DNA from: JBNPEO01 sp050490315
Lineage (GTDB): Bacteria > Actinomycetota > Actinomycetes > Actinomycetales > Micrococcaceae
Assembly: GCF_050490315.1 (NCBI RefSeq)
Contig: NZ_JBNPEO010000012.1
Coordinates: 5,316-69,315 of the forward strand
Direction: 5' to 3'
DNA: 64,000 nucleotides
Made by a program: the position numbers and the translations under genes. The notes beneath the pieces were generated by a model. That model saw nothing but the letters and a program-made list of their open reading frames with translations. It was not told the origin of the DNA and did no database searches. Shown piece after piece: positions 18,359-26,939 of the stretch (the stretch's first letter is position 1; every line of letters begins with the position of its first letter).

Positions 18359-19339
18359 TTAGACAACGACGACGAGCTTGCCCGCCACGGCACCGTCCTC
18401 CATGTCCTGATGCGCTTGGACAATCTCATCGAAGGCGTACACCTTAGCGATAGGGACACTCACCTGGCCGTCTGCGATGGCGTCCAAGAATTCCTGCAGA
18501 ACCTCGGCGGGCAGATCGTTCGCCTCACCCGAATACGCGGTGAGGCGAACCCCGTTGGGGATAAAGTCCATCGGGTAAAAATCCTTGACCGTCCACTGGT
18601 CAGAGAGCATCCCGGTAAAACACACAGTCCCGTGAACAGCTGTGGCTTTGAGGGTATCGGCCAGCGTATTCGTTCCCACCAGCTCCACCGCTCCCCCAAC
18701 ACCCTCAGAGAAAATTCGCCGAACTTCCTCAGCGATAGAACCGGCGTCGATCACCACATGGTCCGCTCCGGCGTCGAACAATGTTTGCGTTTTGGCCGGG
18801 TTACGCGTGGTGGAAACCACCGTAATCCCCTTCCGTTTGGCCAGCACCGCCAACGCCAAACCGATCGACGACGTCCCACCGCGGATCAGCAGACTACTCC
18901 CCGGCTGTGCGTCAACACCAACGGTCAATGACCCGTTAGCGGTTTGCAGCATCTCCGGCACTGCACCGAGCGTGGCCCAATCCAGCTCGCTCTTGAACGG
19001 GATAACGCTGCTTGCCGGAACCACCACGTACTCGGCGTAACCGCCGTCGAACGTTCTGCCCATACCGCCCATCAAAGCGGCCACCTGGGTACCCGGAGCG
19101 AATTCGCCGCCCGGCGCTTCCAACACAACCCCCGTAGCCTCAATCCCAGGAATGCGCGGGAACGAGCCAAAAGAACCCATGCCCGTACGGAAATGAAACT
19201 CTGAACGATTCAGCCCAAAAGCCTTGACCTGGATCAGCACCCAGCCCGGCTCCGGAACCGGCCGCGGCACCTCACGAATCTTCAACGCATCCGGCGCACC
19301 GGGACCATCAAGAACAATCGCGCGCATGGTTTCAGTCAT
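18359..19339 (-). CDS. Zinc-independent MDR-family NAD(P)-dependent quinone oxidoreductase
   Basis: The 326-residue protein is a medium-chain dehydrogenase/reductase. The N-terminal GroES-like domain has VLIQVKAFGLNRSEFHFRTG and PGIEATGVVLEA. The nucleotide-binding domain has LLIRGGTSSIGLALAVLAKRKG (quinone reductase-like G-G-x-S-x-x-G) and GADHVVIDAG. The Cys/His ligands of the catalytic zinc are absent, as in quinone oxidoreductases. It would reduce a quinone or enone with NADPH; the substrate is unknown. It faces the frameshifted secreted-protein gene tail to tail with 8 bp between them. A fragment of a paralogue lies at 16526. Confidence 0.88.
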   Translation of the reverse strand: MTETMRAIVLDGPGAPDALKIREVPRPVPEPGWVLIQVKAFGLNRSEFHFRTGMGSFGSFPRIPGIEATGVVLEAPGGEFAPGTQVAALMGGMGRTFDGGYAEYVVVPASSVIPFKSELDWATLGAVPEMLQTANGSLTVGVDAQPGSSLLIRGGTSSIGLALAVLAKRKGITVVSTTRNPAKTQTLFDAGADHVVIDAGSIAEEVRRIFSEGVGGAVELVGTNTLADTLKATAVHGTVCFTGMLSDQWTVKDFYPMDFIPNGVRLTAYSGEANDLPAEVLQEFLDAIADGQVSVPIAKVYAFDEIVQAHQDMEDGAVAGKLVVVV

Positions 19340-19447
19340 GAGTCCAGTCTTCCAGCAGGGATGCCCAAAACGGCCTGGGCCGTAGGAACAAAAAAGTCAT
19401 ACCTCAAGCACTAAACTCTATCCGGCAGAACTCAGGCGAACGCGTCT

Positions 19448-20257
19448 ATGGTGGTTCCGACGAACATCGATACCGTCCCTTCGGCAGACATGGTGGTTAT
19501 GAGCAAGATAGAGAAGAAGCTGGAACTCATCGCCCAGCTACTAGCCAAAGCCGAGAGCACCACCCCTGAAGAAGCTGAAGCCCTCACCGAGCACGCTGAG
19601 CGACTGATGATTCGCTACGGCATTGAGCAGGCGCTCATTGACGAACGTCGTGCCAAAGAAGGCAACGCGCACGAGCAAATCATCGAGAAAGAAATCATCT
19701 TCTCCGGCACCTACGCCCTGGACCTGCACATGATGGGCTCAAGCGTGGTGCGGTCCTTAGGCTCCCTCAACGCATTCCGGCGCAGCTACAAAAGAACCCG
19801 CCAAGAAGGCCTCATGATTGTGGGCTTCGAATCAGACGTGAACCAAGCTCTCACACTCGTTGCCAGCCTCGAGCTGCAAGCCATGGTCGCCTTGCGAACA
19901 TTTTGGGCTAGCAAACGCAAAGAACTGCAGGAAGATGGCGGAGTCGTTTGGCAGTACCTCTCTGAAACCGAGAAACGTCGAATGCGGGTGAGCTTCATCC
20001 ACGGCTTCACCGCGGCCGTCTCGGCTCGCATCAAATCCAACCGAAACCAAGCCGTTGCGGAATCAGGGACCGGAACCGAGCTAGTCCTTCGCTCCCGCAA
20101 AGAACGCGTAGACGAATTTATGGAAGCAAAGAACCTGCCGGAGTCCCGGCCTCGACGGCTCAAACTCGACTACACCTATTACGATGGCGTCGATGCCGGG
20201 GAGAACGCCAACACCGGTGAAAAGGCTATGACCCCGGGCCGCACGCTAGGCGCATAG
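19448..20257 (+). CDS. DUF2786 domain protein
   Basis: The protein of 252-269 residues has an N-terminal helical hairpin (KKLELIAQLLAKAESTTPEEAEALTEHAERLMIRYGI) diagnostic of DUF2786. A central domain follows with FSGTYALDLHMMGSSVVRSLG and GFESDVNQALTLVASLELQAM, and a basic C-terminal part with an RRMRVSFIHGF segment. Its function is unknown; homologues are widespread in actinobacteria and phages. An in-frame ATG at 19499 (Met-Ser-Lys-Ile) fits the domain boundary better than 19448, but neither has a strong ribosome site. Confidence 0.78.
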   Translation: MVVPTNIDTVPSADMVVMSKIEKKLELIAQLLAKAESTTPEEAEALTEHAERLMIRYGIEQALIDERRAKEGNAHEQIIEKEIIFSGTYALDLHMMGSSVVRSLGSLNAFRRSYKRTRQEGLMIVGFESDVNQALTLVASLELQAMVALRTFWASKRKELQEDGGVVWQYLSETEKRRMRVSFIHGFTAAVSARIKSNRNQAVAESGTGTELVLRSRKERVDEFMEAKNLPESRPRRLKLDYTYYDGVDAGENANTGEKAMTPGRTLGA

Positions 20258-20557
20258 GTGACCATGCGCCGTCGGTTTTTGCTTACGCCGATTTTGAAGT
20301 CGCGGTAAGCCAGCTGATGGCGCGCCGCAAGATTTCACGATGACGCTCTGACTGGAAAGACGCAACATCATGGCCCAAAGCGTCATAAAAAGTCCGGCAG
20401 TTGCCACCATCGATGCTACAGCGGCAGGCGCGTTGTGCGCCGTCAGCCAAGGCTGCGGCGCCTGGGCACTACGTGGCCCGGAAGTCCACTCCACGCAACC
20501 TGAAATGCACTCCAACAAAACAATCCCGCAGCCAATTGGGCCGATGCCGATCCACAC
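20246..20557 (-). CDS. Possible small membrane protein
   Basis: A GTG-initiated minus-strand frame gives two hydrophobic stretches, IGIGPIGCGIVLLECISG and AAVASMVATAGLFMTLWAM, separated by a Pro-rich loop, then a basic tail overlapping the 3' end of the DUF2786 gene. No ribosome site is evident and no family is recognised. It is the only plausible gene in this roughly 390-bp gap, and it could be non-coding. Confidence 0.25.
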   Translation of the reverse strand: MWIGIGPIGCGIVLLECISGCVEWTSGPRSAQAPQPWLTAHNAPAAVASMVATAGLFMTLWAMMLRLSSQSVIVKSCGAPSAGLPRLQNRRKQKPTAHGHLCA

Positions 20558-20601
20558 AGACGAGGTACCCGCAGAAGTCAGGTAGCAGGGCCAACACTAG
20601 T

Positions 20602-20630
20602 GTTCGGGCGGTGCTGAACACCGCCCGAAC
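20602..20630 (-). terminator. Hairpin terminator of the rhamnose operon
   Basis: Twelve-base arms GTTCGGGCGGTG and CACCGCCCGAAC enclose a five-base loop, 18 bases beyond the stop codon of the rhamnulokinase gene. Confidence 0.7.
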
Positions 20631-20647
20631 GCGGAGCCGTGCCGGTC

Positions 20648-22144
20648 CTAAACAGTAACGCTAGGCATGTATTCCGCCGTGGTTTCTGAGTTTTGAACTA
20701 TGGCTCGCAGTTGGCTTAGTCCTCCAGAAAGCGCACCAGCTGCGCGGGCCTGAACTAGGACATTTCCCAGTGCTGTGGCCTCGACCGGTCCGGCAATGAC
20801 GCGTTTTCCCGTGGCCTGGGCGGTGAGTTGACACAACAACGCATTCTGCGAACCGCCGCCAACAATATGAACCACACCCACCCGTACATCGGCGAGTCGT
20901 TCGGCATCGAGGATGGTCCGGGCATACCCCGCGGCCAAGCTGTCCAGAATGCATCGAACAATGTGCGGGTGAGACTCAGGAAGCTCGCCGCCAGCAGTGC
21001 GCACGGCGGCTCGAATCCGCTGGGGCATGTTGTCAGGGGCAATAAAGAGCGCGTCATCGGCGTCCACCAATGGCCCACCAGCAGGTAGCTGCGCGGCAGC
21101 TTCCAATAACTCCTCAAGCGTTGTGGTGGACCCCTGGGCCGCCCACGTCCGCTGGCACTCGCTGAGTAACCAGAGCCCACCAACGTTACGCAAGTATCTG
21201 ATGGTTCCATCCACGCCGCGTTCGTTGGTGAAGTTCGCTGCCCGGCTGGCCTCAGTCAGGACCGGATGTGAGAGTTCGACGCCGACCAGGGACCATGTGC
21301 CCGAGGAGACGTACGCGAAACTCCCCTGAGTGCTGCGCACTTGGGCGGGAACGGCAGCCACCGCAGAGGCGGTGTCGTGTGAACCCACCGCTACCACCTT
21401 GGTGGTTATGGGCAGGCCCGTGCGTGCCGCGATGTCCTTGGTGAGGGTACCCAGGATCTCGCCGGGCTGGATGAGCGGCGGGAACAAACCCGCGGGCAAA
21501 CCCAAAGAATCAAACAACTCCGTAGCCCACTCCCCGGCCACTGCGTCGAAGAGCCCGGTGGTGGAGGCGTTGGTGGCCTCGGTGCGGCGCTGGCCGGTCA
21601 GCAAAAAGCCGATCAAATCCGGGATAAGCAGTGCCTGCAGTCCTCCCAAATCGGTCTCCGTGGCCAGCTGGTAGATGGTGTTGAACGGCAGAAACTGCAG
21701 CCCGGTGGTGGCGTAGAGCCGGGACGGATCCAGTTTCTGGTGAACCCCGGCCACCGCATCACGGCTGCGGTCATCACGGTAACTAAACGGGGGCCCGAGC
21801 AAATCACCGGGCTCGTTGACCAACCCGTAATCAACAGCCCACGTATCGATCCCCACGCTTGCAATAACTTCACCGCTCGCCTGGGCAGTGCGCTGCGCAG
21901 CCGCAAGCCCGGTGAACACCTCATTGAACAAGGCCTCAAAGTCCCAGCGCAGGCCGCCGCCCAGCTCTTTGACGCCGTTAGGGAAACGATGAACTGTCTC
22001 CAGCTCCACCCTTCCCCCAACGGCAGTACCAGCGACACCGGCAGTACCAGCGACACGGCCCAGAATCACCCGGCCTGAGGAAGCGCCGATGTCGACGGCG
22101 GCGAACAGGCCGCCGTCGACATCGCTGGGTAGCACTGTGCTCAT
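20648..22144 (-). CDS. rhaB: Rhamnulokinase
   Basis: RhaB phosphorylates L-rhamnulose to L-rhamnulose 1-phosphate. The 498-residue protein is a FGGY-family kinase with the N-terminal phosphate loop FAAVDIGASSGRVILG. It also has SVGIDTWAVDYGLV, which places the catalytic Asp, LPFNTIYQLATE, and the C-terminal VHIVGGGSQNALLCQL adenosine loop. It is the last gene of the minus-strand operon rhaM-rhaI-aldolase/dehydrogenase-rhaB. Its ATG overlaps the upstream stop codon by 4 nt (ATGA), indicating coupled translation. A terminator hairpin follows at 20602. Confidence 0.95.
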   Translation of the reverse strand: MSTVLPSDVDGGLFAAVDIGASSGRVILGRVAGTAGVAGTAVGGRVELETVHRFPNGVKELGGGLRWDFEALFNEVFTGLAAAQRTAQASGEVIASVGIDTWAVDYGLVNEPGDLLGPPFSYRDDRSRDAVAGVHQKLDPSRLYATTGLQFLPFNTIYQLATETDLGGLQALLIPDLIGFLLTGQRRTEATNASTTGLFDAVAGEWATELFDSLGLPAGLFPPLIQPGEILGTLTKDIAARTGLPITTKVVAVGSHDTASAVAAVPAQVRSTQGSFAYVSSGTWSLVGVELSHPVLTEASRAANFTNERGVDGTIRYLRNVGGLWLLSECQRTWAAQGSTTTLEELLEAAAQLPAGGPLVDADDALFIAPDNMPQRIRAAVRTAGGELPESHPHIVRCILDSLAAGYARTILDAERLADVRVGVVHIVGGGSQNALLCQLTAQATGKRVIAGPVEATALGNVLVQARAAGALSGGLSQLRAIVQNSETTAEYMPSVTV

Positions 22145-24180
22145 CGTAGGAAGGCTGCTGCCACACCGGCGTCTACCGGAATGTGCAGGCCCGTGGTGTG
22201 GGAGAGTTCGCTCCCGGTCAGAACCGCTGCCGCGTTGGCCACGTTTTCTGGGAGCACTTCGCGCTTGAGCAGTGTGCGCTGGGCGTAGTACTTGCCAAGA
22301 TCCTGCTCGTCCACGCCATATACGGCCGCGCGCTTGGCACCCCAGCCGCCGGCGAAGATTCCGGAGCCGCGGACCACGCCGTCGGGGTTGATGCCGTTGA
22401 CGCGGATGCCGTGCTCACCCAGTTCGGCTGCGAGCAGGCGAACCTGGTGGGCCTGATCAGCCTTGGTGGCGGAGTAGGCAATGTTGTTGGGCCCGGCAAA
22501 GACGGAGTTCTTCGAGGAGATGTAGACGATGTCCCCGCCCATTTCCTGATCAATCATGACCTTCGCGGCAGCCTTGGACACCAGGAATGAACCCTTAGCC
22601 ATGACGTTGTGCTGCAGGTCCCAATCCTTTTCCGTGGTCTCCAAAAGCGGCTTGGAGATGGACAACCCTGCGTTGTTGACCACCAGGTCCAGGCCACCGA
22701 AAGCCAGAACTGCCGCCTGGATAGCGGTGTTGATCTGTGCCTCGTCAGTGACGTCGGCTTGGACACCGATGGCCACGTCCGCGCCGCCCAATTCCGCAGC
22801 GACGGCCTGTGCGTTCTCAAGGTTCAGGTCCGCGATCACTACGCACGCGCCGTCGGACGCTAAACGGGTGGCGATCGCCTTACCAATACCCGACGCCGCA
22901 CCGGTCACCAAAGCGATACGGCTCGCGTGAGACTTCGGCTGAGGCATCCGAGCCAACTTGGCCTCTTCAAGGGCCCAGTACTCAATGCGGAACTTCTCCG
23001 ATTCCTCAATGGGCGCATACGTAGAAATGGCCTCCGCACCACGCATCACATTGATAGCGTTCAGGTAGAACTCCCCCGCCACCCGGGCGGTCTGCTTGTT
23101 CGCGCCGAAGGAGAACATACCCACGCCTGGGACCAGCACAATGGCCGGATCCGCGCCACGCAACGCCGGGCTATCGGCGGTAGCGTGGCGGTCGTAGTAC
23201 CCCTGGTAATCGTCACGGTACGCCGCGTGAAGCTCCTTAAGCCGGCTCACCACATCCTCTACCGGCGCATCCGCAGGCAGGTCCACAATCAAGGGCTTGA
23301 CCTTGGTGCGCAGGAAGTGGTCCGGGCAGGAAGTGCCCAGGGCCCCGAGCCGCGGGTGCTCAGCGGCCTCGAGGAACTCTAGAACAGCAGCATCATCACT
23401 AAAATGGCCCAGCTGCGGCTTGTCAGTGGACGCGAGGCCCCGGATGACCGGCGCCAAAGCGGCGGCCTTGGCCCGGCGTTCAGCCTCAGGAAGCGCACCA
23501 AAGCCCGGAAGCTTAGCTCCAAAAGGCTCCTCTTTACCGTTCTCCTTGATGAACTTCTCAGCCTGATCAATGATCCACAGCGAATTGGCTTCGGCCTCAT
23601 CGCTAGTGGCGCCCCACGCTGTGATGCCATGACCACCCAAAATAGTACCGATGGCCTGGGGGTTTGCTTCCTTGATCGCCGCAATATCTACGCCCAGCTG
23701 GAAACCGGGGCGACGCCACGGCACCCACACCACTTTCTCGCCAAAGATCTTGGCCGTGAGCGCTTCGCCGTCCACAGCTGTAGCGATTGCAATGCCAGAA
23801 TCCGGGTGCAAGTGATCTACGTGAGCCGCGTCAACCAGCCCGTGCATCGCCGTATCAATGGAAGGCGCGGCGCCACCTTTACCGTGAAGGCAGTAGTCAA
23901 ACGCCGCCACCATCTCGTCCTCACGCTCCACACCAGGGTAAACGGACTTCAGTGCCTTCAACCGGTCTAGGCGCAGGACCGCGAGGTTCTCAGCCTTCAA
24001 CGTGCCGAGGTCACCGCCGGAGCCCTTGACCCACATCAACTCCACGTCTTCTCCAGTCACCGGATCTTTCTCGGTGCCTTTGGCCGAGGTGTTACCACCG
24101 GCAAAGTTGGTATTGCGTTTGTCCGCACCGAGCCGGTTGGAACGGGAAATCAGTTCTTGAACAGCCTTGTTCTCAGTCAT
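22141..24180 (-). CDS. Bifunctional rhamnulose-1-phosphate aldolase / lactaldehyde dehydrogenase
   Basis: The protein fuses two enzymes that act in sequence. Residues 1 to about 400 are a class II aldolase domain with NFAGGNTSAKG, the zinc-binding VDHLHPDS and GGHGITAWG; it splits rhamnulose 1-phosphate into DHAP and L-lactaldehyde. Residues from about 420 to the end are a short-chain dehydrogenase with VTGAASGIGKAIA, NNAGLS, a catalytic Ser and Y-S-A-T-K (YSATKADQAHQ), oxidising the lactaldehyde. Such fusions are called RhaEW in some literature. The ATG at 24180 (Met-Thr-Glu-Asn) is preferred over the in-frame start at 24198, which lies inside rhaI. Confidence 0.93.
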   Translation of the reverse strand: MTENKAVQELISRSNRLGADKRNTNFAGGNTSAKGTEKDPVTGEDVELMWVKGSGGDLGTLKAENLAVLRLDRLKALKSVYPGVEREDEMVAAFDYCLHGKGGAAPSIDTAMHGLVDAAHVDHLHPDSGIAIATAVDGEALTAKIFGEKVVWVPWRRPGFQLGVDIAAIKEANPQAIGTILGGHGITAWGATSDEAEANSLWIIDQAEKFIKENGKEEPFGAKLPGFGALPEAERRAKAAALAPVIRGLASTDKPQLGHFSDDAAVLEFLEAAEHPRLGALGTSCPDHFLRTKVKPLIVDLPADAPVEDVVSRLKELHAAYRDDYQGYYDRHATADSPALRGADPAIVLVPGVGMFSFGANKQTARVAGEFYLNAINVMRGAEAISTYAPIEESEKFRIEYWALEEAKLARMPQPKSHASRIALVTGAASGIGKAIATRLASDGACVVIADLNLENAQAVAAELGGADVAIGVQADVTDEAQINTAIQAAVLAFGGLDLVVNNAGLSISKPLLETTEKDWDLQHNVMAKGSFLVSKAAAKVMIDQEMGGDIVYISSKNSVFAGPNNIAYSATKADQAHQVRLLAAELGEHGIRVNGINPDGVVRGSGIFAGGWGAKRAAVYGVDEQDLGKYYAQRTLLKREVLPENVANAAAVLTGSELSHTTGLHIPVDAGVAAAFLR

Positions 24181-24185
24181 AGCTC

Positions 24186-25352
24186 TTAGGCACCCCATCC
24201 AGCTTGCTGGCCGCCTGCGCGGTCCTCGTTAATTTTCTTTTGGTAACCACTGGCCTTGTACGCGGCCATCGGGTCCGCAGGCAGTCCCCGCTCTTCACGC
24301 CACCGCGCCAGCATGGGCCGTACGTCCGTGTAGAAGGCATCGTTGAAGATGCCGTTGGCGGCCAACACGTCCCCGCTCTTCTGAGCATCTTCCAACGCCG
24401 CGGTATCTATCAACAGTGCACGAGCCGTCATTTCCTGAACGTTGAGCACCGAGCGAATCTGACCCGGAATCTTTTCCTCCAAGTTGTGGCACTGGTCCAA
24501 CATCAGCGCCACACCGGACTCCGCCCCAAAACCGCCACCACGGATCACCTCATGCATAATCCGGAACAACTGGAACGGATCAGCCGCGCCCACAATCAAG
24601 TCATCATCCGCGTAGAAGCGTGAGTTGAAATCGAACGAACCCAGTTTGCCCAACCGCAGCAACTGCATCACGATGAATTCGATATTCGTGCCCGGAGCGT
24701 GATGACCAGTGTCCAAGCAAACAAACGCCTTCTCCCCCAGAGCAAGCGTCTGGGCATAAGAAGTCCCCCAGTCCGGAACATCGGTGTGGTAGAAAGCCGG
24801 CTCGAAGAACTTGTACTCCAGCACCAGGCGCTGCTCCGCACCCAGGCCGGCGTAAATCTCCTGCAAGGATTCGGCCAGACGATCCTGCCGGCCACGCATG
24901 TCATCCTGGCCCGGGTAGTTAGTACCGTCCGCAAGCCAAATCTTCAGATCACGCGAGCCCGTGGCGTGCATGATCTCCAAGCACTCGAGGTGGTGATCAA
25001 TGGCACGGCGGCGAACCGACTCATTCGAGGAGGTCAAAGAACCAAACTTGTACTCATCATCCTGGAAAGTGTTGGAGTTGATAGTACCCAAACCAACACC
25101 AAGACCGGCCGCGTAATCCTTCAGAGCCGAATAATCATCCACCTTGTCCCACGGGATGTGCAACGCAACCGTAGGCGCCAAACCCGTGAGCTCGTGAACC
25201 TTAGCGGCATCAGCGATTTTCTCCTGAACCGTACGGGGAGTCCCAGCAGTTCCAAAAACCTTGAACCTAGTCCCCGAATTTCCATAAGCCCACGAAGGGA
25301 CCTCAATAGCAAGTTCCCCGAGGCGGCTCCAGGCCGATGGGATGGTAGTCAT
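24186..25352 (-). CDS. rhaI: L-rhamnose isomerase
   Basis: The 388-residue protein belongs to the actinobacterial and proteobacterial RhaI type, a TIM barrel of the xylose isomerase superfamily distinct from E. coli RhaA. It shows ALHIPWDKVDDY, LKIWLADGTNYPGQDD, LEYKFFEPAFYHTDV (metal-binding Glu), CLDTGHHAPGTNIE (metal Asp and His) and FDFNSRFYADDDL. It converts L-rhamnose to L-rhamnulose. The ATG follows AAAGGGA by seven bases. The gene lies 17 bp after rhaM and 5 bp before the fused aldolase gene, so it is in the same transcript. Confidence 0.95.
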   Translation of the reverse strand: MTTIPSAWSRLGELAIEVPSWAYGNSGTRFKVFGTAGTPRTVQEKIADAAKVHELTGLAPTVALHIPWDKVDDYSALKDYAAGLGVGLGTINSNTFQDDEYKFGSLTSSNESVRRRAIDHHLECLEIMHATGSRDLKIWLADGTNYPGQDDMRGRQDRLAESLQEIYAGLGAEQRLVLEYKFFEPAFYHTDVPDWGTSYAQTLALGEKAFVCLDTGHHAPGTNIEFIVMQLLRLGKLGSFDFNSRFYADDDLIVGAADPFQLFRIMHEVIRGGGFGAESGVALMLDQCHNLEEKIPGQIRSVLNVQEMTARALLIDTAALEDAQKSGDVLAANGIFNDAFYTDVRPMLARWREERGLPADPMAAYKASGYQKKINEDRAGGQQAGWGA

Positions 25353-25369
25353 TGTTTTTCCCTTTGCGT

Positions 25370-25723
25370 TTAGTTGCTGCCCGGGGCGTCATTGGCCGCG
25401 GACAGTTGATCGTCAAGATTGAAAATTTCTTCCAGCTGAACAAAGCCCTGATCCGGGGCTTGTTTATCGTCTTGAAAGAGGAGTGCCATTTCGGCCTGCC
25501 AGCGGGCATTGACCTCGGTTAAAGCCATACGCGCCCGGACGGCGTCAAAGTCATCGCATTCCACATAGCCCACCAACAAGCCGTCATCTGCTAAAAACAG
25601 CGAATAGTTGTTCCACCCGGCCGCCTTCAACTCTCTGAGCATCTCTGGCCAGACAGCAGCATGGCGTCTTTTGTACTCCTCGATCTGACGTGGCTGGATC
25701 GACGAGCGAAAGCACACCCTCAT
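25370..25723 (-). CDS. rhaM: L-rhamnose mutarotase
   Basis: The 117-residue protein has the RhaM pattern: RVCFRSSIQPRQIEEYKRRHAAVWPEML, with the catalytic His in the helix, then NYSLFLADDGLLVGYVECDD and a WQAEMALLF segment. It interconverts the anomers of L-rhamnose ahead of the isomerase. AGGAG precedes the ATG by nine bases. It is the first gene of the rhamnose operon; a perfect 12-bp palindrome 28 bp upstream is the likely repressor site. Confidence 0.92.
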   Translation of the reverse strand: MRVCFRSSIQPRQIEEYKRRHAAVWPEMLRELKAAGWNNYSLFLADDGLLVGYVECDDFDAVRARMALTEVNARWQAEMALLFQDDKQAPDQGFVQLEEIFNLDDQLSAANDAPGSN

Positions 25724-25750
25724 GCGAAAATCTCCTGAAAACAGACTGAA

Positions 25751-25762
25751 TGAATCGATTCA
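25751..25762. promoter_or_regulatory. LacI-type operator TGAATCGATTCA before rhaM
   Basis: A perfect 12-bp palindrome with the central CG of LacI-family sites. A one-mismatch copy lies at 25863 before the divergent LacI gene, and another at 35118 before the MHS transporter. Confidence 0.75.
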
Positions 25763-25862
25763 AATGTAAACCACATCACACGTTATGGTGTTTGGGCGCG
25801 GCGTGTCAACAGTTGGGAAATTCTGGTGCCGAAGTGCAGCACGTAGCATGGGGGCAGCTAGT

Positions 25863-25874
25863 TGAGTCGATTCA
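25863..25874. promoter_or_regulatory. LacI-type operator TGAGTCGATTCA before the rhamnose regulator gene
   Basis: One mismatch from the palindrome at 25751, sitting 16 bp upstream of the regulator's ATG, which suggests autoregulation. The two sites, 112 bp apart, could also act together by looping. Confidence 0.68.
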
Positions 25875-25890
25875 GGAATGGAGTTGCCAG

Positions 25891-26907
25891 ATGTCCAGCG
25901 GGGCCGGTGCCAAACTGAAGGACGTCGCTGCACTGGCAGGAGTTTCGGTTGGCACCGTCTCCAATGTGTTGAACCGGCCGGATCAAGTTTCACAAAACAA
26001 GCGGGACCTAGTGCTAGCGGCCATCGAGCAATTGGGATTCATCCGCAACGAATCCGCTCGCTCACTCCGGTCCGGATCTACCAGGAGCTTAGGCATGCTG
26101 GTACTGGACATCAGAAACCCCTTCTTCACTGACGTTGCTCTTGGCGCTGAGAACGTAGCTGAAGAGCGCAAACACTCCCTCATCCTGGCTAACACAGCAG
26201 AAGATGCAGCACGAGAGTTGGCGTACCTAGATCTCTTTGAACAACAACGCGTCCAAGGCATCCTTGTGACACCGTTGGGCGAGGTTCTTGAACGTCTAGA
26301 AACCATGCGTGCGCGGGGAATTCCATCGGTTCTGGTTGACCGGCTGGCTGGCACCGGCGATTTCTGTTCAGTTTCCGTTGATGACGTTGCCGGTGGCCAC
26401 AGCGCCATGCAGCACCTTATAGAAACCGGCTCGGTGCGCCCGGCCTTTGTAGGCGGACCCTTCACCTTGAAACAGGTCCAAGACCGTTACCGTGGCGCCA
26501 CGGACGCCGCCGCTGCCGCAGGTGTGCCGCTGCAGCTTTTTGAAACGCGTGATCTGAATTTTGAGCGCGGCCGCCAAATTGGTGATCAGATAGCAAGGAT
26601 GCAACCATCCAAACGTCCAGACTCGCTTTTTGCAGCTAACGATCAACTGGCACTGGGGCTCCTGCAGTCCTTCACAGCCAACGGCCTGAAGGTGCCCAAC
26701 GACGTGGCCATCATCGGGTTCGACGACATCGACTTCGCCTCCCAATCCAGCATCCCCCTGAGCTCCATCCACCAGCCCCGGCACTTGATTGGCGAACGCG
26801 CCGCACAGCTCCTTTTTGACGAGATAAACGCCGATTCACCCCACGTACACAGTCAGGTGGTTTTCACTCCGGAACTGGTTATCAGGCAGAGCACCTTACG
26901 CAGCTAG
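25891..26907 (+). CDS. LacI-family transcriptional regulator, likely of rhamnose catabolism
   Basis: The 338-residue protein has the LacI N-terminal helix-turn-helix (LKDVAALAGVSVGTVSNVLN) and hinge (SARSLRSGSTRSLGMLV). A periplasmic-binding-protein-like sensor domain follows, ending in VPNDVAIIGFDDIDFA and SSIHQPRHLIGERAA. The ATG at 25891 has GGAG seven bases upstream; the frame is open back to 25750, but that region holds operators. It is divergent from rhaM, and the shared intergenic region carries two matching palindromes, so it most likely represses the rhamnose operon and itself, with rhamnose or a derivative as inducer. The inducer is an inference. Confidence 0.9.
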   Translation: MSSGAGAKLKDVAALAGVSVGTVSNVLNRPDQVSQNKRDLVLAAIEQLGFIRNESARSLRSGSTRSLGMLVLDIRNPFFTDVALGAENVAEERKHSLILANTAEDAARELAYLDLFEQQRVQGILVTPLGEVLERLETMRARGIPSVLVDRLAGTGDFCSVSVDDVAGGHSAMQHLIETGSVRPAFVGGPFTLKQVQDRYRGATDAAAAAGVPLQLFETRDLNFERGRQIGDQIARMQPSKRPDSLFAANDQLALGLLQSFTANGLKVPNDVAIIGFDDIDFASQSSIPLSSIHQPRHLIGERAAQLLFDEINADSPHVHSQVVFTPELVIRQSTLRS

Positions 26908-26939
26908 CTTTAAGTGGGCGCAGCTCGCTACAATCGGCC

